From an uncultured Nostoc sp. (GTDB lineage Bacteria; Cyanobacteriota; Cyanobacteriia; Cyanobacteriales; Nostocaceae): a DNA stretch of 36,083 nucleotides. How positions within the stretch are numbered: position 1 is the first letter of the stretch; the number at the start of each line of letters is the position of its first letter. A program made the translations under genes and the position numbers. The notes under the pieces were generated by a model. It made no database searches. It worked only from the letters and a program-made list of their open reading frames with translations, and was not told where the DNA came from. This document shows positions 7,986-15,337 of this stretch, piece by piece. The DNA lies in NCBI RefSeq assembly GCF_937863485.1, contig NZ_CALMFY010000145.1, forward strand, positions 1 to 36,083. The letters run 5' to 3'.

Positions 7986-9203
7986 ATGAACCCCTTAGAA
8001 AGCCTTAAGATGGCAGGTAAAACCCTGCTGTCAAATAAGCTGCGTAGTGCCCTCACCATGCTGGGTATAGTTATTGGCAACGCCTCAGTGATTGCCATGA
8101 TTGGCATTGGCGAAGGTGGGCAAAAGTACGTTAATAAACAGCTGGAGTCATTAGGGCCAAATGTGCTGTTTATCCTGCCAGGTAATCGAGAAACTCAGCG
8201 TATCTCCTTTGAAGTGCCAAAAACTCTGGTGTTGCAAGATGCTGAAGCGATCGCCTCTCAAGTACCAACTGTAGTAGGAGTTGCGCCTGAGTTAAATACA
8301 AGACAGGTAATTACATACCGCAACAGAAACACTGATGTCAACATTATTGGCACAACTCCCAGTTTTCTATCAGTGCGGGATTTTGAAACTGCTAAAGGTA
8401 GGTTTTTTAGCGAGGTAGACATCAAGCGAAGTAACCAAGTCGTTGTGCTAGGTGGAGACTTGGCAGAAAAACTATTCGGTAATAGTAATGCTATCGGTCA
8501 GCAATTGCGAGTTGGAAATACCAGCTTTCAAGTGATTGGGACGTTAATAGCCAAAGGTTCCAGCGTCGGAGCAGATTATGATAATGCTGCGGTAATACCG
8601 ATTACAACCTCAGCAAACCGACTTGTGGGAAAGAATTCTCCCTATGGTATTGCTTTAGATTACCTCGTCGCTGCCGCTCGTGATTCAGATAGCGTGGATG
8701 CAGCAGAATTTCAAATTACTAATTTGCTGCGCCTCCGACACAAAATTAATGGTGAAGATGACTTTACTCTTCGCTCTCAAAAAGATGCTTTGCAAACTGT
8801 CGGTCAAATCACAGGTGCATTGACAATTATGTTAGCAGCGATCGCAAGTATATCGCTGTTTGTCGGCGGCATTGGCATCATGAATATTATGCTTGTCTCC
8901 GTCACCGAACGCACCCAAGAAATCGGATTGAGAAAAGCGATCGGCGCAACTGAGCAAGATATTTTGCTACAGTTTATCATTGAGGCAGTAATAGTTTCAG
9001 CCGCTGGCGGTCTAGTTGGGACTGCGGTTGGCGTCAGTGGCATTCTATTAGTGGGAGCCTTAACTCCCTTAGAAGCGGCACTTTCTCCAACAGCGATTAT
9101 TATGGCAGTTGGTGTTTCTGGTGGTATTGGTTTATTTTTTGGCGTTGTTCCTGCACGTCGCGCGGCTAAACTCGACCCAATTGTGGCTTTGAGAAGCGCT
9201 TAG
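7986..9203 (+). CDS. MacB/FtsX-type ABC transporter permease
   Basis: A 405-residue permease of the MacB family without a fused ATPase. The N-terminus NPLESLKMAGKTLLSNKLRS followed by the first membrane segment (LTMLGIVIGNASVIAMIGIG) is typical. A periplasmic MacB_PCD domain spans about residues 45-240. The FtsX domain has three membrane segments at about 270-400, including SLFVGGIGIMNIMLVSVTER and the coupling region TQEIGLRKAIGA, and the protein ends with RRAAKLDPIVALRSA. It works with the upstream adaptor in an efflux or export system. No ATP-binding subunit is adjacent, so an ATPase encoded elsewhere must serve it. Its last 72 bases overlap the convergent receiver-protein gene. Confidence 0.93.
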   Translation: MNPLESLKMAGKTLLSNKLRSALTMLGIVIGNASVIAMIGIGEGGQKYVNKQLESLGPNVLFILPGNRETQRISFEVPKTLVLQDAEAIASQVPTVVGVAPELNTRQVITYRNRNTDVNIIGTTPSFLSVRDFETAKGRFFSEVDIKRSNQVVVLGGDLAEKLFGNSNAIGQQLRVGNTSFQVIGTLIAKGSSVGADYDNAAVIPITTSANRLVGKNSPYGIALDYLVAAARDSDSVDAAEFQITNLLRLRHKINGEDDFTLRSQKDALQTVGQITGALTIMLAAIASISLFVGGIGIMNIMLVSVTERTQEIGLRKAIGATEQDILLQFIIEAVIVSAAGGLVGTAVGVSGILLVGALTPLEAALSPTAIIMAVGVSGGIGLFFGVVPARRAAKLDPIVALRSA

Positions 9204-9662
9204 TATATTAGTGTAAACTAATACATTTGGGCCAAAATTTTCCGTCACAACTTCCTGTACTAGATTCCTAATCATGGAAACAAATTTGTCAAGGTCAAAT
9301 GGTTTAAGTAAATATTCTTCAAACTCTACATCTGGAATTTGGTCATGAGTACCTGTGGTAGAGGTTGAAGTCACAATGATTGGGATATGGTTGCCATTGT
9401 CTGCTTTCATAGCATTCAATCTATTTAGCAATGTATAAATACTTTCACCTAAAAATCTAATTTCAGTCACAATGATGTTGGGTGTGAACCAATTCAGGAT
9501 TTCTAAAGCTTCTTTTACCGAACCAGCAGTAATCACATTTGCGCTCATCTCTGTAAGTAAAAATGCGTACAAATCTCTACTATCGCGATCGTTGTCTACA
9601 ACGAGTACTTGTACACCTTTGAGTATCCCAGCTGTCAAGCAAAAGCCATTAATTAAATTCAT
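9132..9662 (-). CDS. Stand-alone receiver-domain protein with Glu at the phospho-acceptor site
   Basis: A single receiver (CheY-like) domain. From the chosen ATG at 9662 the protein has 176 residues; an AGG lies about 10 bases upstream. A longer frame to a TTG at 9758 exists but adds only non-conserved sequence. Motifs are VLVVDNDRDSRD (acidic pocket), PNIIVTEIRF where the phospho-acceptor Asp should be, PIIVTSTS (Thr switch) and EYLLKPFDLDKF (conserved Lys). The acceptor position reads Glu, a change known in other receivers to mimic phosphorylation, so this protein may be constitutively on or an unphosphorylatable partner. No output domain is present. The C-terminal tail overlaps the convergent permease gene by 72 bases. 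Confidence 0.82.
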   Translation of the reverse strand: MNLINGFCLTAGILKGVQVLVVDNDRDSRDLYAFLLTEMSANVITAGSVKEALEILNWFTPNIIVTEIRFLGESIYTLLNRLNAMKADNGNHIPIIVTSTSTTGTHDQIPDVEFEEYLLKPFDLDKFVSMIRNLVQEVVTENFGPNVLVYTNILSASQSHNWVEFSRATCRNNAKK

Positions 9663-9758
9663 AATAAGACCTGCAATTAGGGATTCAAGTGCAAAGTGGG
9701 CTGAAAAATCTTTAGTGTTAGGTGTCAGTAGAAGGATAGGCTCAGAGAAAACTACCAA

Positions 9759-10233
9759 AAGAAGGATTTTTGCAATAAATTAAGTGAAAAGTTCTTTTAT
9801 TGTAATATCACAAAGCGTTGTTTGATTTTCTGATATATTTGATTAATTACGACACAAAACGTAATAATAGACCAATCTGGCAACCCAAAACCTAGTCTGA
9901 GTAAAATTTACAGACGACGGGTGGCGTCAAAATGTGATTTGGCTACTTTTACCGCAACGGGCAGTGCCAGACGCAATCGCCTTTTACCGATTATCTGTGT
10001 GTAACAAAGCTCAAGTTTGATATCAAACACCCCTCAGTACGAAAATCCATTGCCTTAAAACTTAGTGACATCTGCGGTTGTGCTGTCTTGTAGGGATGTT
10101 TAAGAGCCAATGCTAAGATCGGCTGTTGTGAGGTTGTAGTCTAAATGCCTTCCCACAATTAATATTTGATAGTATAAATGAGCTCGTTGAACTGAATAAG
10201 CTATCTGATGAGTTTTGTTGACAAAAAGAACAG
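9759..10233. other. Intergenic region with one copy of a local repeat
   Basis: No gene is recognised. Positions 9817-9862 (GTTGTTTGATTT ... GATTAA-TACGACACAAAAC) recur in diverged form at 11002-11048, so this region and the one beyond the Rrf2 gene share a duplicated segment. The rest shows no obvious hairpin or coding signal. Confidence 0.4.
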
Positions 10234-10668
10234 CTAAATGTGATATATGGAATCGAAGTGTTGCATCTGTTGTTGTTGATAGCATATATCTCGTAACGTA
10301 TAGCCCTCAAAAACTGTCATTGCAGAGGACATTGCTTCCTGCCAAATTTGCTGGATGAGAATATTTCCTATAGTTTGAGAGGCATCTACACACTGTTGTT
10401 GACTATTAACTCCTTCCAGACAATTCAGAATCTCCAACAGTGTGATTTGTTCTGGTGGGTTGCTCAGTAAATAACCCCCCTTAACTCCCCGCCGACTATG
10501 GACTAAACCAGAACGCCGTAGGCTCATGAAAATTTGCTCTAAATAATGCTCTGGTATTTGCTGAACAGATGCAATCTGTTCGATTGGCAATAATTCTCCC
10601 TGTTCGTGGTGTTTAGCTAGTTCTAGCAAAGCCAGCAAGGTATATCTAAATTTAGAAGAAATTTCCAT
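10234..10668 (-). CDS. Rrf2 family transcriptional regulator
   Basis: A 144-residue Rrf2-type regulator, the winged-helix family that includes IscR, NsrR and CymR. The N-terminus MEISSKFRYTLLALLELAKH, the recognition region IPEHYLEQIFMSLRRSGLVHSRRG and the wing VKGGYLLSNPPEQITLLEIL are clear. The Fe-S-binding members have three clustered Cys; here I see only Cys83 and Cys93 in that region plus a later Cys, so cluster binding in the IscR manner is doubtful and a CymR-like, protein- or metabolite-sensing mode is possible. The gene stands alone; its targets cannot be read from the context. Copies of the 46-base local repeat lie on both sides. Confidence 0.9.
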   Translation of the reverse strand: MEISSKFRYTLLALLELAKHHEQGELLPIEQIASVQQIPEHYLEQIFMSLRRSGLVHSRRGVKGGYLLSNPPEQITLLEILNCLEGVNSQQQCVDASQTIGNILIQQIWQEAMSSAMTVFEGYTLRDICYQQQQMQHFDSIYHI

Positions 10669-11064
10669 GATTTTAGAGCAAACATTAGTTGGTCAAATAC
10701 TGCACGTTTCTGATATCCAAAAATCAAGTCTTTTCAGCCCTATTTCCGTTTTCACTCTTATCTCGGCTCAATGCCAATCTCGCTCAGAAACTTAAGCTGT
10801 ATATTAACTTCTCTGCGGCATTTCATCCTTACCCTCACCTGCTCGAAGCTATAAGAATATATTTCGGTAATTAATAGCAAGCCCAAATCTCTGTGGAATA
10901 CTAGGGAGCCAGAAAGGTGGTGGTTGAGAGCGGTCAATATGTCCATATATACTACCTGAAATACAGGAGAGAAGTACCTGATTTCTGTACCATAAGTTGG
11001 TGTTGTTTGATTTAGCGAATGAATTGATTAACTACGACACAAAACATAGTCAGGGCTTCAATAA
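10669..11064. other. Intergenic region with second copy of local repeat
   Basis: No gene is supported; short frames on both strands lack family features. Positions 11002-11048 repeat the segment at 9817-9862 (GTTGTTTGATTT, then GATTAACTACGACACAAAAC). The region includes the likely promoter of the Rrf2 gene. Confidence 0.4.
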
Positions 11065-11313
11065 CTAAATATGTTTCTTTCGGCTTCTGCTTCTATCCTG
11101 AAAAACTGTGAGGAGATCAGACTGACATTGCTTGACCACTGCAACAATGCCTCTGGCTTCTTCCTGATATAAGTCTTCAACGTAGCCAGTTCTAGAAAGT
11201 TGTGCCTCTTTTTTACTATTAAAAGGCCCAAAGTAATAAGTACAGCAGGGAACGGTGGTGTTAATTTCTACCCACCAAAATAACTCTGATTGATTAGATG
11301 AAAATAAATTCAT
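11065..11313 (-). CDS. DUF1816 domain protein
   Basis: An 82-residue cyanobacterial protein of the DUF1816 family. The diagnostic features are FWWVEINTTVPCCTYYFGPF (residues 12-31), then the EAQLSRTGYVEDLYQEEARGI segment and a closing LTVFQ. The family is small, soluble and of unknown function; it occurs almost only in cyanobacteria. The C-terminal tail (DRSRSRKKH) is basic. No operon partner is adjacent. Confidence 0.85.
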   Translation of the reverse strand: MNLFSSNQSELFWWVEINTTVPCCTYYFGPFNSKKEAQLSRTGYVEDLYQEEARGIVAVVKQCQSDLLTVFQDRSRSRKKHI

Positions 11314-11442
11314 GGAGATACCTACACTTTCTTAAAGTTGATTAAAGATAGCCTTTGCTTCGAGGTTACTGTAGTTTATTGTTGAGTAACTTTGCTAATA
11401 TCCACGGATGCGAACGCAAGCAAGCTTAACTAACGCTCTCTT

Positions 11443-11488
11443 AAGAAATACAAATATTTCTTTACATCGTTCACGAACGATTTTTATT
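11443..11488 (+). other. Two adjacent perfect hairpins followed by a T-rich run
   Basis: AAGAAATA-CAAA-TATTTCTT (11443-11462) and ATCGTTC-AC-GAACGAT (11466-11481) lie three bases apart and are followed by TTTTTATTT on the plus strand. The pair could be a terminator, an operator pair, or part of a small RNA. No plus-strand gene precedes it. Confidence 0.4.
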
Positions 11489-11567
11489 TGATGAGAATAG
11501 TACAAAAGGGCTAAAGTAGCTAGCATCATCAGATTAATCTCTAGCTGTTCCGGTTGCGTTTTCTAAT

Positions 11568-11759
11568 TTAAACTGGCATTTCCTCATTACAGTGGCTACA
11601 ACGCCAGTAAAGTGTTTTTAAACGCAGATAACGGAGTAAAGTGTTAGAACAGCAAAGGCAAGTATGCCTCTTGAGCATAACTGGATTGATTTCCGTAGAT
11701 ATAAAACCTTGACTGCAATCAATACTCAGATTAGTTAGATTCCTTAATAAAGCTTCCAT
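11568..11759 (-). CDS. Small zinc-ribbon-like protein
   Basis: A 63-residue protein with two CxxC pairs: Cys34/Cys37 in HTCLCCSN and Cys54/Cys57 in YWRCSHCNEEMPV. The spacing suits a single zinc ribbon. The C-terminus is reminiscent of small cyanobacterial proteins ending in YWRCSHC-x-EMPV, whose function is not known to me. The first 30 residues are not distinctive. It could be a nucleic-acid- or protein-binding regulator. Confidence 0.65.
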   Translation of the reverse strand: MEALLRNLTNLSIDCSQGFISTEINPVMLKRHTCLCCSNTLLRYLRLKTLYWRCSHCNEEMPV

Positions 11760-11887
11760 CTGAAAACCTTGAATTTTTAAAGCAATTTAATGATGTTGTG
11801 TTGACTCCTCAGGCCCATTTGCAGAATAATCATATCGCTGTCTAAAGTATTTACTAACATATATTTAGACAAACGTGAGGTAGTGAC

Positions 11888-12012
11888 TAGACCTCTTGCA
11901 AAAGTCAAATAATCAGGAATGTCATTCTGAGCAGAACGCAGTGGAGAGAAGAATCTCACTACTCTGTTTCGCTCCGCTGAACATGACAATTTAAATTTAT
12001 ACAAGAGGTCTA
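11888..12012. mobile_element. MITE-like palindromic element
   Basis: About 125 bases bounded by inverted repeats TAGACCTCTTG (11888-11898) and CAAGAGGTCTA (12002-12012). The interior is an imperfect palindrome (GTCATTCTGAGC on the left, GCTGAACATGAC on the right), so the whole element can fold into one long hairpin. It has no coding capacity beyond a spurious frame. Target duplication cannot be separated from the TA at the element ends. The structure fits a miniature inverted-repeat element. Confidence 0.65.
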
Positions 12013-12050
12013 CTATAAATAGTTTCTAGCCCACACACCTTATTAGCTAT

Positions 12051-12434
12051 CTATACGTTTGTTGACTCAGGAATCAATAATGATGTGGATGACACCGTTA
12101 TCATCAGCATCATCGGGTTTTGAGGCTGTGGGTCATAATCAACATTGACATTATAGAAAGGGTCAATTTTTAAACTTGAACCTTCAATCGACTTTATGGG
12201 CATCACCTTGCCGGAAACAATGTGATACGTCAGGAGTTGCTGGAGCTTATCAATATTTTTAAGCAATGTCTCTACAGTATCTGCTGGAAGCTTTGCAAAA
12301 GCTTCATTTGTGGATGCAGAGGCGATAAACGAGTCAACACCTTTGAGAGTATCTATCAGATTGACAGCCTTGATTGCATCAACTAGGGTGCTAAAAGAAC
12401 CAGCGGTAACGGCGGTATCAGTAGTATTAACCAT
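12051..12434 (-). CDS. Fasciclin (FAS1) domain protein with locally shifted frame
   Basis: A 127-residue single FAS1-domain protein, a family of adhesion or cell-surface proteins; no signal peptide is visible. The first two thirds fit well: [27 protein letters not shown] (residues 5-31), the H1-like [19 protein letters not shown], and [12 protein letters not shown] (67-78). The expected H2 core DNGVIHVID is absent from this frame. It is encoded at 12114-12079 in another frame, as [12 protein letters not shown], after which the main frame resumes with LLIPES as in the family. Two compensating indels therefore seem to have replaced about 12 core residues by [11 protein letters not shown]. The protein is probably impaired, or the sequence has errors there. 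Confidence 0.8.
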   Translation of the reverse strand: MVNTTDTAVTAGSFSTLVDAIKAVNLIDTLKGVDSFIASASTNEAFAKLPADTVETLLKNIDKLQQLLTYHIVSGKVMPIKSIEGSSLKIDPFYNVNVDYDPQPQNPMMLMITVSSTSLLIPESTNV

Positions 12435-12779
12435 TTATTTCACTTGGTTTTATAATAGGTAATGATTTTTAGCATGACATCCTAGTGTTAGAAATCATGT
12501 TTGAGCAAGCGGTTGAGTAGCGTATAAGTTGTATGATATGAGCTAAAAAATTGAAATAATTAAAATACAGCAGAATTTAGGAGTCAATGGAAAAATATTG
12601 TTAGTGACAATCCACAATTATTTATCCGGTTTGCAGTGCATTGCGGAACTCGTAAGACAAGGTGAGTTTGATGAACCTCTCCCTGACTTGAATTAAAGTT
12701 AAAGTCAGTCCCTCTCGCCCGTCGGAGAGGGACGGTTTTGCGTAGTAAAACCTCTTAGAGGTCTTTTGATTAAGTTATT
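12435..12779. other. Intergenic region with hairpins
   Basis: No gene is visible. TCCCTCTC (12709-12716) pairs with GAGAGGGA (12725-12732), and ACCTCT-T-AGAGGT follows near 12750; both lie just downstream of the exported-protein gene on the minus strand and may end its transcript. The hairpin type is a common cyanobacterial intergenic repeat. Confidence 0.45.
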
Positions 12780-13382
12780 TCACTTTTTCAAAACTACATG
12801 GAAGGAATTTAAATATCCTGTAATAGTTTTAGCTAATGTCTTCTGCTGTTTTTTTGTAGTTATTGCCATTACTTGATATAGTCTTCCTTCGGCAACATAC
12901 ATTCTACTTTTAGTGATTTTCCCTCCAGAATTGATGTACTCAATTTCTTTGCCAGGATGATTATTGGAACTACGAATGTTTCGTTGACTAATTAAATTAC
13001 TTTTTGTAGTCTTTAAAGCCATATCTCGTACATTATTAAGTACAGCTTGGGGGTCAGCCATTTGACCGTAACTATAAGGAAAATCATTGTAAGCAACTAC
13101 ATATGCTACTTGCTGTTTTGGTGGTTGAGCGACAAATATTTCTAAGGTAATTTTCCCCATGTAAGTTTTTTGGTATTCGGTATTTCTGTTGGGACTTCCC
13201 GGCATCAGAATAGAAAAGCGCCCATCTGGAGCGGTGAATAACTTCCATTGTGGCTGTGTAGGTTGAGAAACGGTTGGTTTGACAATAGCCGCTGGAGGTT
13301 TGGGTTGACGTGCTTCCACCAGAATGCATCCACCACAGACAAGGGTGGCGGCGATTAATGGCAACAGACTTTTAACTGTCAT
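12780..13382 (-). CDS. Exported hypothetical protein
   Basis: A 200-residue protein from an ATG at 13382, chosen because an AAGG lies about 10 bases upstream; a GTG ten codons earlier is an alternative. The N-terminus MTVKSLLPLIAATLVCGGC is a signal sequence. The Cys after GG does not follow a strict lipobox, so lipidation is uncertain. A Pro-rich linker precedes WKLFTAPDGRFSILMPGSP, a motif I associate with cyanobacterial and other bacterial exported proteins that share this PDG-x-FS-x-x-MPG-x-P opening. The rest is alpha/beta with basic patches. The function is unknown. The gene lies downstream of glucokinase on the same strand. Confidence 0.75.
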   Translation of the reverse strand: MTVKSLLPLIAATLVCGGCILVEARQPKPPAAIVKPTVSQPTQPQWKLFTAPDGRFSILMPGSPNRNTEYQKTYMGKITLEIFVAQPPKQQVAYVVAYNDFPYSYGQMADPQAVLNNVRDMALKTTKSNLISQRNIRSSNNHPGKEIEYINSGGKITKSRMYVAEGRLYQVMAITTKKQQKTLAKTITGYLNSFHVVLKK

Positions 13383-13427
13383 ATTTTTTGCCTTTTGAGA
13401 TGCTGATATCACTGATGATGCTAGCTG

Positions 13428-14450
13428 TTATAACCCAGCAGCACGTAAAGCAGCACCAATTAGTCCCACTTGCGGGTTGAGGATAATATACACGGGTATC
13501 TCTTCAAGGAGACGGCGCATTCTGCCTTTTTGGGTGAAATTTAATAAGAAACTGCTGTCTTGCATTAAGGGCAGGATTTTGGGTGCAATTCCACCAGCGA
13601 CGTATAAGCCACCGTAAGGTAAGAGTTTAAGGGCAAGATTTCCGGCTTCTGCACCATAAGCCTCTATAAATAATTGCAAAGTTTGTTCACAGAGGCGATC
13701 GCGTTTTTCTAGTGCAGCTGTACCAATGACAGCACCAGCATCGATTTTCTCTTCCTGTCCGGCTTGTTGTTCCCAAGTTCTGACGATTTGGGCGATGTCT
13801 GGTGATTCGTGGGCAAATTTGCGATCGCGCAAAAATTGGTAAATTGAGACAATTCCCATTCCAGAAACTACGCGTTCTACAGAAATGCGTTGGATATCAT
13901 GTTTATTCAGCAGGTATTTTAATAATTGAAACTCAATCTCGTTTCGGGGAGCAAAATCAGTGTGTCCACCTTCTGAGGAAAAGACTTGATAGTAGTTTCC
14001 CTGCTTAATTAAAAATCCTTGCCCTAAGCCAGTACCAGCACCAATAATGGCAATGGGGGCTTCGGGTTGAGATTTGCCAACCTGCAACGTCAGCAAGTCT
14101 TGTTTTTGTAAACCTAAAATGCCATAGCCAACGGCGGCGAAGTCGTTAATCAAAGAAATTTGTGGGATACCCAATTCTTGTTCTAGACGTTCGGTATCCA
14201 AAAACCAGGCTAAATTGGTCAGCTTGGCAGTATTTTTGACAATCGGGCCTGCGATCGCAAAACAAGCCTTTTGTGGTATGGGTGTATTAGCGTTGACCAA
14301 AAACTGCTGCACTATCGGTACTAAATCGGGAAATTCGCCACTGTGGAAACTTTCCTGATAAATAGGATCTGAACTTGGTGAGTCTGATGTTTCAACCAAC
14401 CGCAGAATAGTTTTCGTACCGCCGATGTCCCCTGCTAGTAACAAAGTCAT
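13428..14450 (-). CDS. glk: Glucokinase
   Basis: A 340-residue bacterial glucokinase (ROK-independent Glk family), which phosphorylates glucose with ATP to glucose 6-phosphate. The chosen ATG at 14450 puts the phosphate-binding motif LLLAGDIGGTKTILRLVE at the N-terminus; a longer frame adds 23 residues without conserved features. Other family blocks are CFAIAGPIVKNTAKLTNL, SLINDFAAVGYGILGL with the catalytic Asp, IGAGTGLGQGF, the SSEGGHTDFAPRNEIE segment that contacts sugar, and VAGGIAPKI near the C-terminus. The histidine phosphatase gene ends 84 bases upstream on the same strand, so the two may be co-transcribed. Confidence 0.94.
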   Translation of the reverse strand: MTLLLAGDIGGTKTILRLVETSDSPSSDPIYQESFHSGEFPDLVPIVQQFLVNANTPIPQKACFAIAGPIVKNTAKLTNLAWFLDTERLEQELGIPQISLINDFAAVGYGILGLQKQDLLTLQVGKSQPEAPIAIIGAGTGLGQGFLIKQGNYYQVFSSEGGHTDFAPRNEIEFQLLKYLLNKHDIQRISVERVVSGMGIVSIYQFLRDRKFAHESPDIAQIVRTWEQQAGQEEKIDAGAVIGTAALEKRDRLCEQTLQLFIEAYGAEAGNLALKLLPYGGLYVAGGIAPKILPLMQDSSFLLNFTQKGRMRRLLEEIPVYIILNPQVGLIGAALRAAGL

Positions 14451-14534
14451 AAAACTTATTCGTGAATTAATTACTTTTTTTGTAGGATATACCCAACCTC
14501 GCAGAAGCCATGAACGCAAATCCCTATCAGAGAT

Positions 14535-15182
14535 TTAAGCAAATCGAATAACTTCTTCTATGTGGGTTAAATGGGAAGTATCTCCCTTTAGTTCTAATAA
14601 CCATTCTGGATCTTCGCGTACCACTTTTACCAGGGAACATAAAGAAGCTTTAACTTCTGTTATGGCAATTTCCCCTACTAGCCCCATTGCTCCCCCCAAC
14701 ACAGATGCACCATGTGCTACTAGCAGAATATTGTCTGGGAGGAATTCAGTAGCTAAACATCTAGCAGTTTGTCCAGAACGTTCTCGTACTTTTTCGCGAG
14801 TTTCAGGATAATTGGCGGCGATGCGCGAAGTATAGCCAACGTCTATTCTGGGGAATAACTCTGCTAATGCTGGAGTTGAGAGTCTTTCGGGTTCTTCTGT
14901 CATCCAAACTGGATTTAGCCATTCACTTAAACCTGTTTCCAATTTGATCGGTAAGTTAAGCACTTCTGCAACTGCGTTTGCCGTTTGTACGGTTCGCAGG
15001 AAAGGAGAAGCGAAAATATGGGCAATATTTTCTCCTTTAAATCGTTTAGCTAACTGCTGTGCCTGCACCATACCATCATCAGACAAAGGTGGATCGTAGC
15101 GTCGTTCGGCGGTGAGAAACCAATCAGGGTTTACGAAGTCGAGGCGGTTAGCGTGTCTTGCTATCCAGACTATTTGACTCAT
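14535..15182 (-). CDS. Histidine phosphatase family protein (phosphoglycerate-mutase-like)
   Basis: A 215-residue member of the histidine phosphatase superfamily. The catalytic His is in VWIARHANRLD (His10), with the usual RHG replaced by RHA. Arg63 is in FASPFLRTVQTA, Glu87 in GLSEW, and the second His157 in LLVAHGAS. All four active-site positions are therefore present. The substrate cannot be inferred; relatives act on sugar phosphates, nucleotides or phosphoproteins. Proximity to glk on the same strand hints at sugar-phosphate metabolism, but this is only a guess. Confidence 0.88.
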   Translation of the reverse strand: MSQIVWIARHANRLDFVNPDWFLTAERRYDPPLSDDGMVQAQQLAKRFKGENIAHIFASPFLRTVQTANAVAEVLNLPIKLETGLSEWLNPVWMTEEPERLSTPALAELFPRIDVGYTSRIAANYPETREKVRERSGQTARCLATEFLPDNILLVAHGASVLGGAMGLVGEIAITEVKASLCSLVKVVREDPEWLLELKGDTSHLTHIEEVIRFA

Positions 15183-15337
15183 GGGTTTAATTATTCCGGT
15201 GAATAGAATTCGCCGCTAAACAAATATATAGATATCTGCAAGGAGGGCTGCAAATATTAATATATGACAAAATTTGTAATGTTTTGTAATAATATAAACT
15301 ATTTGGAAAACTTATCAGTGGATCAGTGTAGTTTTAC

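Noticed and set aside
10689..10946. Short frames on both strands upstream of the Rrf2 gene
   Set aside because: They overlap each other and show no recognisable motif or start signal.
11777..12004. Minus-strand frame of 75 codons
   Set aside because: It runs mostly through the palindromic MITE-like element and shows no protein features.
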